Below, in pieces: positions 5,188 through 13,369 of a stretch of 22,211 nt of DNA. The notes under the pieces are model-generated. The model saw only the letters and a program-made list of their open reading frames with translations, was not told where the DNA came from and did no database searches. Source of the stretch: an uncultured Collinsella sp. (lineage in GTDB: Bacteria > Actinomycetota > Coriobacteriia > Coriobacteriales > Coriobacteriaceae); NCBI GenBank assembly GCA_900541135.1, contig UQIG01000032.1, positions 1 through 22,211 on the forward strand, in the 5' to 3' direction. Numbering within the stretch: the stretch's first letter is position 1; each line of letters starts with the position of its first letter. Position numbers and translations under genes: made by a program.

Positions 5188-7965
5188 TTACTTGCGACCG
5201 AACTTAATCTTGATGGCGCGCTTGAGCGCGTACTTGCCCAGGCTTGGGAGCTTTTGCTCGTATTTGACCATCGTGGAGCACTCGGGGCGGTCGCGATCCA
5301 GATGGATGGCGTCAAACGCGCACTTGGTGGTGCACAGGCCGCAGCCGATGCACTTGTTGGGGTCGACAATCGAGGCGCCGCAGCCCAGGCAGCGGGCGGT
5401 CTCGGCGCGCACCTGCTCCTCGGTAAAGGTCTCAACATACTCGCTAAACGGCGCAGCCTTCTCGCGTTCGCGGTCCACGTGGGCAACCTCGCGGCTCGCG
5501 TTGTCGTAGCTCTCGAGCACAACGTCATCGCGGTCGAGTGCGGTGTAGCGGCGCTGATTGCGGCCGATGGTGAGCGTGGAGCCCGGCTGCACAAAGCGAT
5601 GGATGGACACCGCGGCCTCGTGGCCGGCGGCGATAGCGTCGATGGCAAAGCTGGGGCCAGTGTAGACGTCACCACCCACAAAGATGTCGGGTTCGGCGGT
5701 CTGGTAAGTCTGGGGATCGGCAAGGGCGCCCTGGCCGCGGCCGAGCTCCACCTTGGAGCCAGCCAGCAGGTCGCCCCACACAATGGACTGGCCAATCGAC
5801 ATGACGACACGGTCGGCATCGACACGGCGCAGATCGTTCTCGTCGTACTCGGGCGCAAAACGGCCCTCGTCGTCAAAGACACGCGTGCAGCGCTTGAAGG
5901 TGATACCGCACACACGACCGGCCTCGTCCAGGTGAATCTCCTTGGGGCCCCAACCGCAGCTGATGTGAGCGCCGTCCTCAACGGCCTCGCGACGCTCCTC
6001 CTCGCTGGCGGGCATCTGGACCTCGCTCTCCAGGCAGAACATCTCAACGTGCTCAGAGCCCAGACGGCAGGCGTTGCGGGCAACGTCGATGGCCACGTTG
6101 CCGCCGCCCACCACAATGGTGCAGCCGGACAGGGTATCGATCTTGCCGCTGTTAACCTCGCGAAGGAAGTCGACGGCCACGGTCACGTCCTCGGCATCCT
6201 CGCCCGGAATACCGGCAAGGCGGCCGCCCTGGCAGCCAATAGCAACGTAGAAGGCCTTAAAGCCCTGCTCGCGCAGCTCGTCGAGCGTCACATCACGACC
6301 GACCTCCACGCCATAGCGGAACTCGGCACCCATCAGGCGAATGATCTCGACCTCGGCCTCGATGACGTCCTTCTGCAGCTTAAAGCTGGGAATGCCGAAG
6401 GTGAGCATGCCGCCCGGGCGCTCGTTCTTCTCGAACACGACGGGCTTGTAGCCCTTCTCGGCCAGATAAAAAGCGCAGGACAGGCCGGCCGGACCGGCAC
6501 CGATGATGGCGATCTTCTGATCAAAGCCGCCAGCGCGCGTCGGCGTAACCACGGGCGGGACGTAGCGGGTCGCGGCATCCAGATCGCGCTGGGCGATGAA
6601 CTTCTTGACCTCGTCGATAGCCACGGCGGCATCCACACGGCCGCGGGTGCAGGCATCCTCACAGCGGCGGTTGCACACACGGCCGCAGATAGCGGGCAGC
6701 GGGTTCTCGCGCTTGATGAGCGCCAGCGCCTCGTCATAGCGGCCCTGCGCCGCGAGCTTTAAGTAGCCCTGGACGGCAACGTGCGCGGGGCAAGCCGTCT
6801 TGCAGGGCGCGGTGCCGGACTCGTGCGTCTCGATACGGTTATCGTTGCGGTAGTTGGGCGACCACTTGGTGTGGTCCCACTTGGTGGCATCGGGCAGCTC
6901 CTGGCGCGGATACTCGGGCACCTGTCCGCCGGCCTTTTTGCTGCAGAGCTTCTGGCCGAGCTTGGCGGCACCGGCCGGGCACACCTCAACGCAGCGACCG
7001 CAGGCCACGCACTTGTCCTTCTCGACCTTGGCGACATAGGCCGAGCGCGACAGGTTGGGCGTGTTGAACAGCTGCGAGGTGCGCAGGGCGTAGCACACGT
7101 TGACGTTGCAGTTGCAGATGGCGAAGATCTTGTTCTCGCCGTCGATATTGGTGATCTGGTGCACAAAGCCGTTGTCCTCGGCCTGGCGCAGGATGTCGTA
7201 AACCTCGTCGCGCGTCACGTAATGGCCGCGGTCGGTCTCAACCACATAGTCGGCCATATCGCCCACGGCAATGCACCAGTCGGCGGGGTCGTCGGCGCAG
7301 CCCTCGCCCATCACGCGACGGCTCGCGCGGCAGCTGCAGGTGCTGGCGGCATATTTGCCATCGTATTTGTCGAGCCAATGCTCGATATGCTCGATCGGCA
7401 CCGACGTGCTCGCGGCATCGATAGCCTTCTCGACCGGAATGACATGCATGCCGATGCCGGCGCCACCGGGCGGCACCATCGGCGTGGCCTTGGACAGCGG
7501 TCCCTTGGACGCCTGCTCAAAGAACTTGGCATAGACCGGATGCTCCTCGAGCTGGCTCACGCGCATGTTGAGAAACTCAGCGGAACCCGGCACCAGCATG
7601 GGCAGCACCCACTGCTTGGCGCGCTCGGGGTTTTCCCAGTTGTAATCGAGCAGACCCGTGTAGCTCATGTCGTCGAGCATCTTCTCGATATCGGCTTCGG
7701 GCATGCCGGTGAGCTTGACCATCTCGGGCAGCGTATAGGGACGGCGCATCTTCATCTTGCAGAGCACTTCGGCCTGCTCGTCGGTTGCGGCCTCGGCAAA
7801 CGACCAGTACTCGTAGCCCAGCAGCTCATCGCGATGCAGCAGACGGTTGGTGCAGTGCTCGCACAGCTTGACGATGGCCTCACGCGGATGCTCCGGCAGC
7901 GGCGGCACAAACTCCGCGCCGATATCGGGCTCGGTGTAGCTAATTCCCGGTCCGTTGAGAATCAT
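5188..7965 (-). CDS. Multi-cluster FeS/FAD/NAD(P) oxidoreductase (GltD-like)
   Basis: This is a 925-residue cytosolic electron-transfer flavoprotein. An N-terminal region (about 1-310) carries CEHC (35-38), a winged-helix-like stretch (about 75-110), CSC (210-212) and CNCNVNVC (284-291). A ferredoxin motif CVACGRCVEVCP follows (319-330). A GltD-type FeS region has Cys388, 392, 427, 431, 435 and 439. The FAD Rossmann motif is GAGPAG (489-494), the NAD(P) motif VVGGGNVAIDVAR (618-630), and FVGGDVYTGPSFAIDAIAAG (762-781) closes the flavin site. The C-terminus has CLGC (859-862) and CIGCGLCTTKC (872-882). The family moves electrons between NAD(P)H and ferredoxin or a partner enzyme; the substrate is unknown. 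The ATG at 7965 has AGAAGG seven bases ahead. It is divergent from a TetR gene and upstream of hypA. Confidence 0.88.
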   Translation of the reverse strand: MILNGPGISYTEPDIGAEFVPPLPEHPREAIVKLCEHCTNRLLHRDELLGYEYWSFAEAATDEQAEVLCKMKMRRPYTLPEMVKLTGMPEADIEKMLDDMSYTGLLDYNWENPERAKQWVLPMLVPGSAEFLNMRVSQLEEHPVYAKFFEQASKGPLSKATPMVPPGGAGIGMHVIPVEKAIDAASTSVPIEHIEHWLDKYDGKYAASTCSCRASRRVMGEGCADDPADWCIAVGDMADYVVETDRGHYVTRDEVYDILRQAEDNGFVHQITNIDGENKIFAICNCNVNVCYALRTSQLFNTPNLSRSAYVAKVEKDKCVACGRCVEVCPAGAAKLGQKLCSKKAGGQVPEYPRQELPDATKWDHTKWSPNYRNDNRIETHESGTAPCKTACPAHVAVQGYLKLAAQGRYDEALALIKRENPLPAICGRVCNRRCEDACTRGRVDAAVAIDEVKKFIAQRDLDAATRYVPPVVTPTRAGGFDQKIAIIGAGPAGLSCAFYLAEKGYKPVVFEKNERPGGMLTFGIPSFKLQKDVIEAEVEIIRLMGAEFRYGVEVGRDVTLDELREQGFKAFYVAIGCQGGRLAGIPGEDAEDVTVAVDFLREVNSGKIDTLSGCTIVVGGGNVAIDVARNACRLGSEHVEMFCLESEVQMPASEEERREAVEDGAHISCGWGPKEIHLDEAGRVCGITFKRCTRVFDDEGRFAPEYDENDLRRVDADRVVMSIGQSIVWGDLLAGSKVELGRGQGALADPQTYQTAEPDIFVGGDVYTGPSFAIDAIAAGHEAAVSIHRFVQPGSTLTIGRNQRRYTALDRDDVVLESYDNASREVAHVDREREKAAPFSEYVETFTEEQVRAETARCLGCGASIVDPNKCIGCGLCTTKCAFDAIHLDRDRPECSTMVKYEQKLPSLGKYALKRAIKIKFGRK

Positions 7966-8056
7966 GGTTGTCCCTTCTCTTGCCACAGCCCGACGAGGCC
8001 GCGGCGCCCCTCTTTTTTGCAGGCCGGGCATGCCCCATGCCGTTCACCCGCCATTG

Positions 8057-8125
8057 TTGACATTGTGTCAAAAATAGTATTGACGAACCGTCAACAATAT
8101 TCAAGACTGTTAGGCGAACGGTCAG
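8057..8125. promoter_or_regulatory. Probable TetR operators between divergent genes
   Basis: Two 15-bp palindromes of the same design are seen, TTGACATTGTGTCAA (8057-8071) and TTGACGAACCGTCAA (8080-8094), with centres 23 bp apart. A third, degenerate site around 8111-8125 keeps CGAAC-GTCA. The group lies between the oxidoreductase and TetR starts and overlaps TTGAC-type -35 sequences, so repression of both directions is likely. Confidence 0.7.
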
Positions 8126-8153
8126 GCAAAAGAGGATGAAAGGCGGCAAAAAC

Positions 8154-8816
8154 ATGGGCAACAACACAGCAGGTACCTCTGTAGTCAATGCCGTCCCCGC
8201 ATCCGATAGCGCGGCAAAGCGCCTGACGGGCGACGAACGCCGTCGCGAGATCCTCGATGCCGTGCGCACCGTAAGCTCCGAGCTGGGCGTATCCCACCTA
8301 TCGGTATCGGCCGTGACCAAGCGAGCCGGCTGCACGCGCTCGCTGTTCTACCACTACTTTGCCGATATGGACGCCGCCGTCACCGCTGTTATGGACGAGG
8401 CGATCGACGGCTTTATCTCCGAACTCGAGCAGTGGAACGCCGGCCGCACCGTCGGCGATATCGAGGGCGCGCTCGACACCGTCGCCCCGCTCTTTAAGCG
8501 TCTGGTCGCCAGCGGCCACGAACTGCCGAGTACGCTCACCTCGAGCAGCGGCGCGCTCTACGGCGGCTTTTTGCACAACGTGGTCCAGCGTGTGGCGCAG
8601 TATATCTGCGACACCACCGTGGTGGACTTTGTCGCCCATCATGAGCTACGCATCGACCATGTCTACGAGACGTTCTACACCCTCATCATGGGTCTTTTGA
8701 TGTACATCCGCACGCACCCCGATGTGCCCGACGAGACGGTCAAGGAAATCATCGCCTCGACACTCCACATCGAGGGCTATACCGCCAAGTATCCGGAGCG
8801 CAAGCCCCAGAACTGA
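8154..8816 (+). CDS. TetR-family transcriptional regulator
   Basis: This 220-residue DNA-binding protein has a TetR N-terminal domain. The HTH lies at about 49-70 (LSVSAVTKRAG, then CTRSLFYHYFADMD), followed by a helical ligand-binding or dimer domain of ordinary length. The ATG at 8154 is preferred, with AAGGCGG seven bases ahead; the ATG at 8136 directly abuts AGAGG and is less likely. Divergent orientation to the FeS/FAD oxidoreductase and the shared palindromes make local autoregulation the simplest reading. A membrane protein gene follows after 63 nt and may be in the same message. The inducing ligand is unknown. Confidence 0.93.
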   Translation: MGNNTAGTSVVNAVPASDSAAKRLTGDERRREILDAVRTVSSELGVSHLSVSAVTKRAGCTRSLFYHYFADMDAAVTAVMDEAIDGFISELEQWNAGRTVGDIEGALDTVAPLFKRLVASGHELPSTLTSSSGALYGGFLHNVVQRVAQYICDTTVVDFVAHHELRIDHVYETFYTLIMGLLMYIRTHPDVPDETVKEIIASTLHIEGYTAKYPERKPQN

Positions 8817-8879
8817 CGACATTTGGCCAAACTGCCCGCGATCAGAAGAGGGGCCGCGGGCGTGTGAAAGGAGAGCAGC

Positions 8880-9887
8880 ATGCTGTTCGATGTTTGGGGT
8901 AGCGATACCCTTATCCACTGGGCCGGCTGGGCCATGGTCTTTATCGGCCTGATCGTGCTCAACGAGGTCGGCCGCCGCACCAAGCTCGGCGCGGCAATCA
9001 TCTTTGGCGTGGCTCCGCTGGCCATGACCATCTACTGCGTCGCCATCGCCGTGGGCGTTTCGCAGGGTGCCGAGTGGGCGCTCACCAACCCCACCCATGT
9101 GTACCAGAACAGCTGGTTCCACTACGCCAAGGTATACGCGGCGCTCGCCGGTTGCTGGGGCTTCATTGCCATTAAGTACCAGTGGGGAAAGATCGGCAAG
9201 GCGCATTGGTTCCGCGCATGGCCGTTTGTGATCGTCGCCATCAACATCATGATCGCCGTCGTATCCGACTTTGAGAGCGCCTATCACTTCTTTGTCCTGG
9301 GCGAGTCCACCTGGGTCACCTCCGAAGGTGCTACGCAGCTGGCCGGCTGGAACAACGTGTTCAACGGCATCGCCGGTATCATCAACATCTTCTGCATGAC
9401 CGGTTGGTGGAGTGTCTACGCCTCCGAGGATCAGACCGACATGCTGTGGCCCGATATGACCTGGGTCTACATCATCGCCTACGATATCTGGAACTTCTGC
9501 TACACCTACAACTGCCTGCCCACCCACTCCTGGTTCTGCGGCTTTGCGCTGCTGCTGGCGCCCACCGTCGCCGCCTTTATCTGGAACAAGGGCGGCTGGA
9601 TCCAGAACCGCGCCTTTACGCTGGCTATTTGGTGCATGTTTGCCCAGGTATTCCCCTACTTCCAGGAGGAGTCCATCTTTGTGACCCACTCCACGCTCGA
9701 CCCCGGCGCCGCTACCGCGGTCTCGATCGCCGCACTGGTCGCCAACGTCGCCGCGATCATCTACATCGCCTACCGTGCCAAGAAGCTCGGCCGCAATCCC
9801 TATAAGCAGGATGTCTTTGAGGGCACCAGCGATTGGGAGAAGGCTACCGCCCGCCGCGCCAAGGTTGATTACGCGCACGCCGAGTAA
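8880..9887 (+). CDS. Polytopic membrane protein, DUF5692-like
   Basis: This 335-residue integral membrane protein has about eight hydrophobic segments from residue 10 to 310, unusually rich in Trp, Tyr and Phe. Charged or aromatic motifs between helices include VSDFESAYHFF and YNCLPTHSWFCGF, which could line a polar pocket. The C-terminal 35 residues are hydrophilic and probably cytosolic. It resembles the DUF5692 family found in Coriobacteriia; I give that name from memory with moderate confidence. No transporter signature is recognised. The ATG at 8880 follows AAAGGAG. It lies behind the TetR gene and ends at a strong terminator, so TetR and this gene form one unit. It might be a carrier or redox partner for the divergent oxidoreductase. 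Confidence 0.8.
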   Translation: MLFDVWGSDTLIHWAGWAMVFIGLIVLNEVGRRTKLGAAIIFGVAPLAMTIYCVAIAVGVSQGAEWALTNPTHVYQNSWFHYAKVYAALAGCWGFIAIKYQWGKIGKAHWFRAWPFVIVAINIMIAVVSDFESAYHFFVLGESTWVTSEGATQLAGWNNVFNGIAGIINIFCMTGWWSVYASEDQTDMLWPDMTWVYIIAYDIWNFCYTYNCLPTHSWFCGFALLLAPTVAAFIWNKGGWIQNRAFTLAIWCMFAQVFPYFQEESIFVTHSTLDPGAATAVSIAALVANVAAIIYIAYRAKKLGRNPYKQDVFEGTSDWEKATARRAKVDYAHAE

Positions 9888-9954
9888 CATGTTTATTCCG
9901 TCCACATTTGGATGTAGGCAAACTTAGCCGATGCCGCAATCGCGCGTCATGCGC

Positions 9955-9997
9955 AGCCCCGGAAAGCGATTCGTCCGCTTTCCGGGGCTTTTTGTTG
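9955..9997 (+). terminator. Terminator after the DUF5692-like gene
   Basis: AGCCCCGGAAAGCG (9955-9968) pairs perfectly with CGCTTTCCGGGGCT (9976-9989) around a 7-nt loop, followed by TTTTGTTGTT. It is a classic factor-independent terminator. Confidence 0.92.
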
Positions 9998-10124
9998 TTG
10001 CGCGCATTCACGCACATATGCAAAACCTCTCTCACAGATAAAATCAGATTTCCAATCGCCTGACAGCTCTATGTGACCCCAATTTTGGGTACATTGTTGT
10101 CCCGATATTGAGCTTGGGGGATGT

Positions 10125-11621
10125 ATGAATGATGAGACGATGGGCCAAGAGGATGCGGCCCAAGATGCAGAAGCGTGTGCCGAAGCCCTGGAGAGCCTAG
10201 ACCGGATTTCACTTGATGAGATTGCGTTTGACGATTCGGGCGTTGATGTGCAGGATGAGTCGGAAGCCGAGGCGCAGTCCGATGATCAGGATGCAGACGA
10301 CGTTGAGCCTGCCGAAGATGAGGCAGATCACGAAGACACCGAATGCGAGGCCGACGACCAGCCCGAATCCGACACGAGCGAGGAAACCGTCTTGCTCGGC
10401 AGCTTGCCGGCCGAAGATTCCCTGACCCGCGAGCTTCCCGGCCTGGGCTCCGCTCCTGCCGTGGACGAGACCATCGCCATGGGCGATATTCCCCTACCGT
10501 CCGTTCCTTCGGCACGCGAAGCCGAGGTCCGTCATCGCAAGATGTCGCCCAAGCGCCGCAACCTGATGGTTGCCGGCGTTGTGGCCGTCGCGCTCGTCGC
10601 CGGCGGCGCAGGCTACGCAGCCTGGAACGGATACCGGCAAGAGCAGGCTGCCATCACCGCCGCCAATGCCCACACGATGATGTCGGTGCAGATTGGCGTG
10701 CATGCCGCGGGCCTCGACTGTTCCGCCGGCTCCAAGATTCCCGTACAGGTGAGCGGTCAGGACGCTGATGGCTCCTCCGTGAGCGAAACGCTCTATGTTG
10801 ACGAGCACGGCCGCGGCATCAAACTGCTGCCCGGCGATTACACGCTCTCCATCGCTGCCTCCCCCATCGCGGCCGACGGCACCATCTATACCGTCCCGAC
10901 CACCAAGACGCAGGTCACCGTTAAGAGCGATGGACAGGATTTAAGTGCCCAGGCCACCTTTAAGCTCAAGGTGCCTTCGGCCGACACGGTGACTGACGAC
11001 CAGATCGATGCCGCCGCCAAGTATGCCGAGGAGGGCGGTGCGAGCTCCGCCGCCACCGCCAAGGTACTCCAGCAGGCGGCAACCGCGCGGCGCGACGCCG
11101 CCGTCAATGCCGTGAGCGCGCAAAAGGCACAGGCGTCCCGTGATGCTGACGCTCGCCACAAGGCAACCGACCTCTACCAGCTCGATATTCCCGTCGAGTG
11201 GTACGGCAAGGTCGCAACTTGGCAAAACGGAAGCACGCTATGCATCTATCTGGGCGACGACGCCAATACGCCGCTCGTGACGCTCGTCGCGGTGCGCGAG
11301 GGCGAGAGCTTTACGCCCGATGAAGGCGATACGGTTTTGGGTGCGGCCAATCTAGGCAACGGTTATACCGTCTACGCCAGCGGCCCCGTCTATCCGTACG
11401 TGGTGCCCCAGACCATCAACGGACGGACGCAGAACCCCGTGTCAACCTACCCCATGGACACGGCCATTGAGCTTGTCGAGCTTACGACCGGCAACCGCTA
11501 CACCTATAGCCAGATCAAGAACGTACTGGTCGGTAAAGACGGCAAAGCCGACGCCGCGACCAAACTCGAGACCGACTACCTCGCCCAGATTCTCCTGCCG
11601 AGTATCAAAGCCCAGGACTAG
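10125..11621 (+). CDS. Membrane-anchored protein with acidic N-terminus, unknown function
   Basis: This 498-residue protein is not recognised as any family. Residues about 1-125 are strongly acidic (Asp/Glu runs) and low in complexity. A basic stretch, HRKMSPKRR (about 137-145), precedes a single membrane helix (about 147-166). The remaining 330 residues should lie outside the cell by the positive-inside rule. An Ala-rich, possibly coiled-coil segment (about 285-345) separates two putative beta-rich parts; the last part starts near YQLDIPVEWYGKVATW. The layout, a charged cytosolic tail plus TM plus extracellular domain, resembles Coriobacteria envelope proteins of unknown role. The start ATG follows TTGGGGG. 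It is a single gene, with no terminator seen in the convergent gap 11622-11694. Confidence 0.82.
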   Translation: MNDETMGQEDAAQDAEACAEALESLDRISLDEIAFDDSGVDVQDESEAEAQSDDQDADDVEPAEDEADHEDTECEADDQPESDTSEETVLLGSLPAEDSLTRELPGLGSAPAVDETIAMGDIPLPSVPSAREAEVRHRKMSPKRRNLMVAGVVAVALVAGGAGYAAWNGYRQEQAAITAANAHTMMSVQIGVHAAGLDCSAGSKIPVQVSGQDADGSSVSETLYVDEHGRGIKLLPGDYTLSIAASPIAADGTIYTVPTTKTQVTVKSDGQDLSAQATFKLKVPSADTVTDDQIDAAAKYAEEGGASSAATAKVLQQAATARRDAAVNAVSAQKAQASRDADARHKATDLYQLDIPVEWYGKVATWQNGSTLCIYLGDDANTPLVTLVAVREGESFTPDEGDTVLGAANLGNGYTVYASGPVYPYVVPQTINGRTQNPVSTYPMDTAIELVELTTGNRYTYSQIKNVLVGKDGKADAATKLETDYLAQILLPSIKAQD

Positions 11622-11694
11622 CCTGGCACAGCAAGGTGCTCCCCAACCGTGATGAAGGAGCCAGGAGGTCCTGACCCCACAGGCCCATAGATGA

Positions 11695-13047
11695 TTAGGC
11701 AAGGAGCCACTTCCATGCGGGCATAACGTGTACCACACCGTGCTCGCATGGAATATCGGTCTGTTCATCCATGGTAACGATTGCCGACTCGCCAAGATCG
11801 AACTGGGCCATCGAGGCATCAAGCGCGGCAATTTCGCGCTCGCGCGTTTTCTCACTTGTCATATCCGCGCTCACCTGAATCAGGCTATAAGCCCGCATGA
11901 GAAGTGCGTCCCCAGCAACAAAGTCCACCTCATGGCTTTTACTCTTCTCTTTGATCAGCAGACGGCAGACCGAGCCGGTCCTCACCGCGGGAGTCCTTCT
12001 TCTTAGCGCATTGAACACTGCGGTCTCGAGCCTCTGGCCCTGGTCCAATGCCGATGCGGGAGAGAATGCTCCAAACATCGCAGGATCGACAGCGTAGACC
12101 TTAGACGCAGACCGCATGTTATTTGCCAGTGAACGCGTGAACTCCGGCACAGAAAACAACAGGTAGGCGTCCTCATAATACTCAAGCAAGTCGCTGAGCG
12201 AATTACGACTGACGGGTATCTGCCTGCTCTTGAACTCGTTATACACTTTGTTCACCGACAGCTCTCGTCCCGAAGATGCCATACACCGCGTCAGGAACAG
12301 CGATGCCAGGCGAGGGTTCTTGACGTCGTAGCGTTCAACGACGTCCATGGCGACCGTTCGCGAAGCATATTCCTGTAGCAGCTGAATCGCGTCTGCGGGC
12401 GTCTGCCCAAGTGTCGCGATGAATCCCCCTCGTTCAAGATATCCGATCAGATGATGTCGAAGCAGCGCCGCATCGCTCGGGGAAAAGGTCACATCTGGCT
12501 CGGGAACGTTCCCCGTCTTATATCGAACGTATTCCGAAAAGCTCAATGGAAAAAGCTCTCGCACAAGAGAACGACCCCTGAACTCGCTCTTAAGTTCTGA
12601 GGACAGCATCTTAGAAGAAGATCCCGTCACATAGACGGTCGCTTTCTCCGTATCGACTACACGCCGCAGAAACGCACCCCATTCGGGAATTTCCTGGATC
12701 TCGTCAAAGAAAATATAAGCGCCCTCGGTTCGAGCAGCAGGATACAGCGCATAGAACGTGTCGAGCACGTCCGCCAGCAGCGATGGCTCATACGGGCGCA
12801 AGCGCTCATCCTCAAAATTGAAGTAAAGCATCCGGTCAAGCTCGACGCCCCGGCTCTGAAGCCGCCGCATCTCCTGATACAGGCGATACGTCTTTCCACA
12901 ACGGCGGGCCCCCACAATCACATTTACGATGTTGTCGCGCTTTGGCTCCTGTGGATTTCCTAGATCAAGGTCTCGCTCAAAGACCCGCGGAACCCCCTGC
13001 TGTTCAAAGTCCTTTATTTTCTGGGCGATCAAGTCGTTGAATGCCAT
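11695..13047 (-). CDS. AAA ATPase with C-terminal DUF4143 domain
   Basis: This 450-residue protein belongs to the common AAA_14/DUF4143 family. Walker A is GARRCGKT (46-53), Walker B is YIFFDEIQE (111-119), and a sensor region VTGSSSKML (140-148) is followed by the family motif RELFPLSFSEY (163-173). The C-terminal half is DUF4143, with GQRLETAVFNALRR (337-350) and HEVDFVAG (372-379), the latter resembling a PD-(D/E)XK nuclease-like site. The biological role of the family is unproven; members are often found in accessory regions. The ATG at 13047 follows GGAG. Its promoter is flanked by a 17-bp inverted repeat, and a tRNA-Ser-like fragment lies upstream, which fits an acquired gene. Confidence 0.92.
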   Translation of the reverse strand: MAFNDLIAQKIKDFEQQGVPRVFERDLDLGNPQEPKRDNIVNVIVGARRCGKTYRLYQEMRRLQSRGVELDRMLYFNFEDERLRPYEPSLLADVLDTFYALYPAARTEGAYIFFDEIQEIPEWGAFLRRVVDTEKATVYVTGSSSKMLSSELKSEFRGRSLVRELFPLSFSEYVRYKTGNVPEPDVTFSPSDAALLRHHLIGYLERGGFIATLGQTPADAIQLLQEYASRTVAMDVVERYDVKNPRLASLFLTRCMASSGRELSVNKVYNEFKSRQIPVSRNSLSDLLEYYEDAYLLFSVPEFTRSLANNMRSASKVYAVDPAMFGAFSPASALDQGQRLETAVFNALRRRTPAVRTGSVCRLLIKEKSKSHEVDFVAGDALLMRAYSLIQVSADMTSEKTREREIAALDASMAQFDLGESAIVTMDEQTDIPCEHGVVHVMPAWKWLLA

Positions 13048-13061
13048 GATTCTCCAATCTT

Positions 13062-13109
13062 GCTCTCTAGCTAATCAAAATTATAGCGATTCTTGATTAA
13101 TTAGAGAGC
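13062..13109 (-). promoter_or_regulatory. Promoter of the ATPase gene inside an inverted repeat
   Basis: GCTCTCTAGCTAATCAA (13062-13078) and TTGATTAATTAGAGAGC (13093-13109) are 17-nt arms with two mismatches. The 14-nt centre contains TATAAT on the minus strand (13080-13085), the likely -10 box. A further CTTGATTAA occurs at 13124-13132. The layout suggests tight operator control. Confidence 0.6.
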
Positions 13110-13163
13110 AATATTATGTCTTACTTGATTAACACTTAGGCAAGTTTTTTCACTATTACTGCT

Positions 13164-13203
13164 CGAAGGATGCCGAGTGGCTGAGAGGACAACCAAGCTC
13201 GAA
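13164..13203 (+). pseudogene. tRNA-Ser(CGA)-like 5' fragment
   Basis: The stretch GAAGGATGCCGAGTGG followed by CTGAGAGGACAACCAAG and CTCGAA resembles the 5' half of a bacterial tRNA-Ser with anticodon CGA: acceptor, D arm, 5' anticodon stem and loop. The 3' anticodon strand, variable arm, T arm and CCA are not found downstream, so it cannot fold as a tRNA. It could be a remnant of integration or a chance match. Confidence 0.35.
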
Positions 13204-13277
13204 TGCGACTCCCTGGACAGTCGATTTGGGACGGGGCTTTTTTGACTACCCTCCCCCTGTAGAAAAATCCCTAACGC

Positions 13278-13344
13278 AGTTGCGGTGAAATAGGGACTGT
13301 TTTTGCTGGTCAAACTGCAAAACAGTCCCTATTTCACCGCAACT
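13278..13344. repeat. Palindromic repeat, family A, copy 2
   Basis: A 26-bp perfect inverted repeat runs 13278-13303 and 13319-13344, starting AGTTGCGGTGAAATAG, with a 15-nt centre. The outer 16 bases match the element after hypA (4650-4718); the inner parts differ (GGGACTGTTTT here). There is no strong T-run on either side. It is probably a dispersed repeat of the genome. Confidence 0.75.
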
Positions 13345-13369
13345 TAATTGGTGGCCTTTTGGGTGGCAC

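Noticed and set aside
5095..6762. Long plus-strand frame opposite the oxidoreductase
   Set aside because: The opposite strand has clear FAD, NAD(P) and ferredoxin motifs; this frame is a codon shadow.
6781..8139. Plus-strand frame opposite the oxidoreductase N-terminal part, running into the TetR operator region
   Set aside because: It has no domain or SD and overlaps a gene with plain cysteine motifs on the other strand.
8646..9905. Minus-strand frame opposite the TetR 3' end and the membrane protein gene
   Set aside because: The plus-strand gene has an SD, hydrophobic helices and a terminator; the antisense frame is Gly/Asp/Val-rich without any recognised domain.
11622..11694. Terminator in the convergent gap between the acidic anchored protein and the ATPase
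   Set aside because: No stem with an adjoining T-run could be found in either direction.
13164..13245. TPP riboswitch, because of a CTGAGA motif
   Set aside because: The second conserved TPP segment (ACCTGAT...) is missing and no thiamine gene follows; a tRNA-Ser-like reading explains the motif better.
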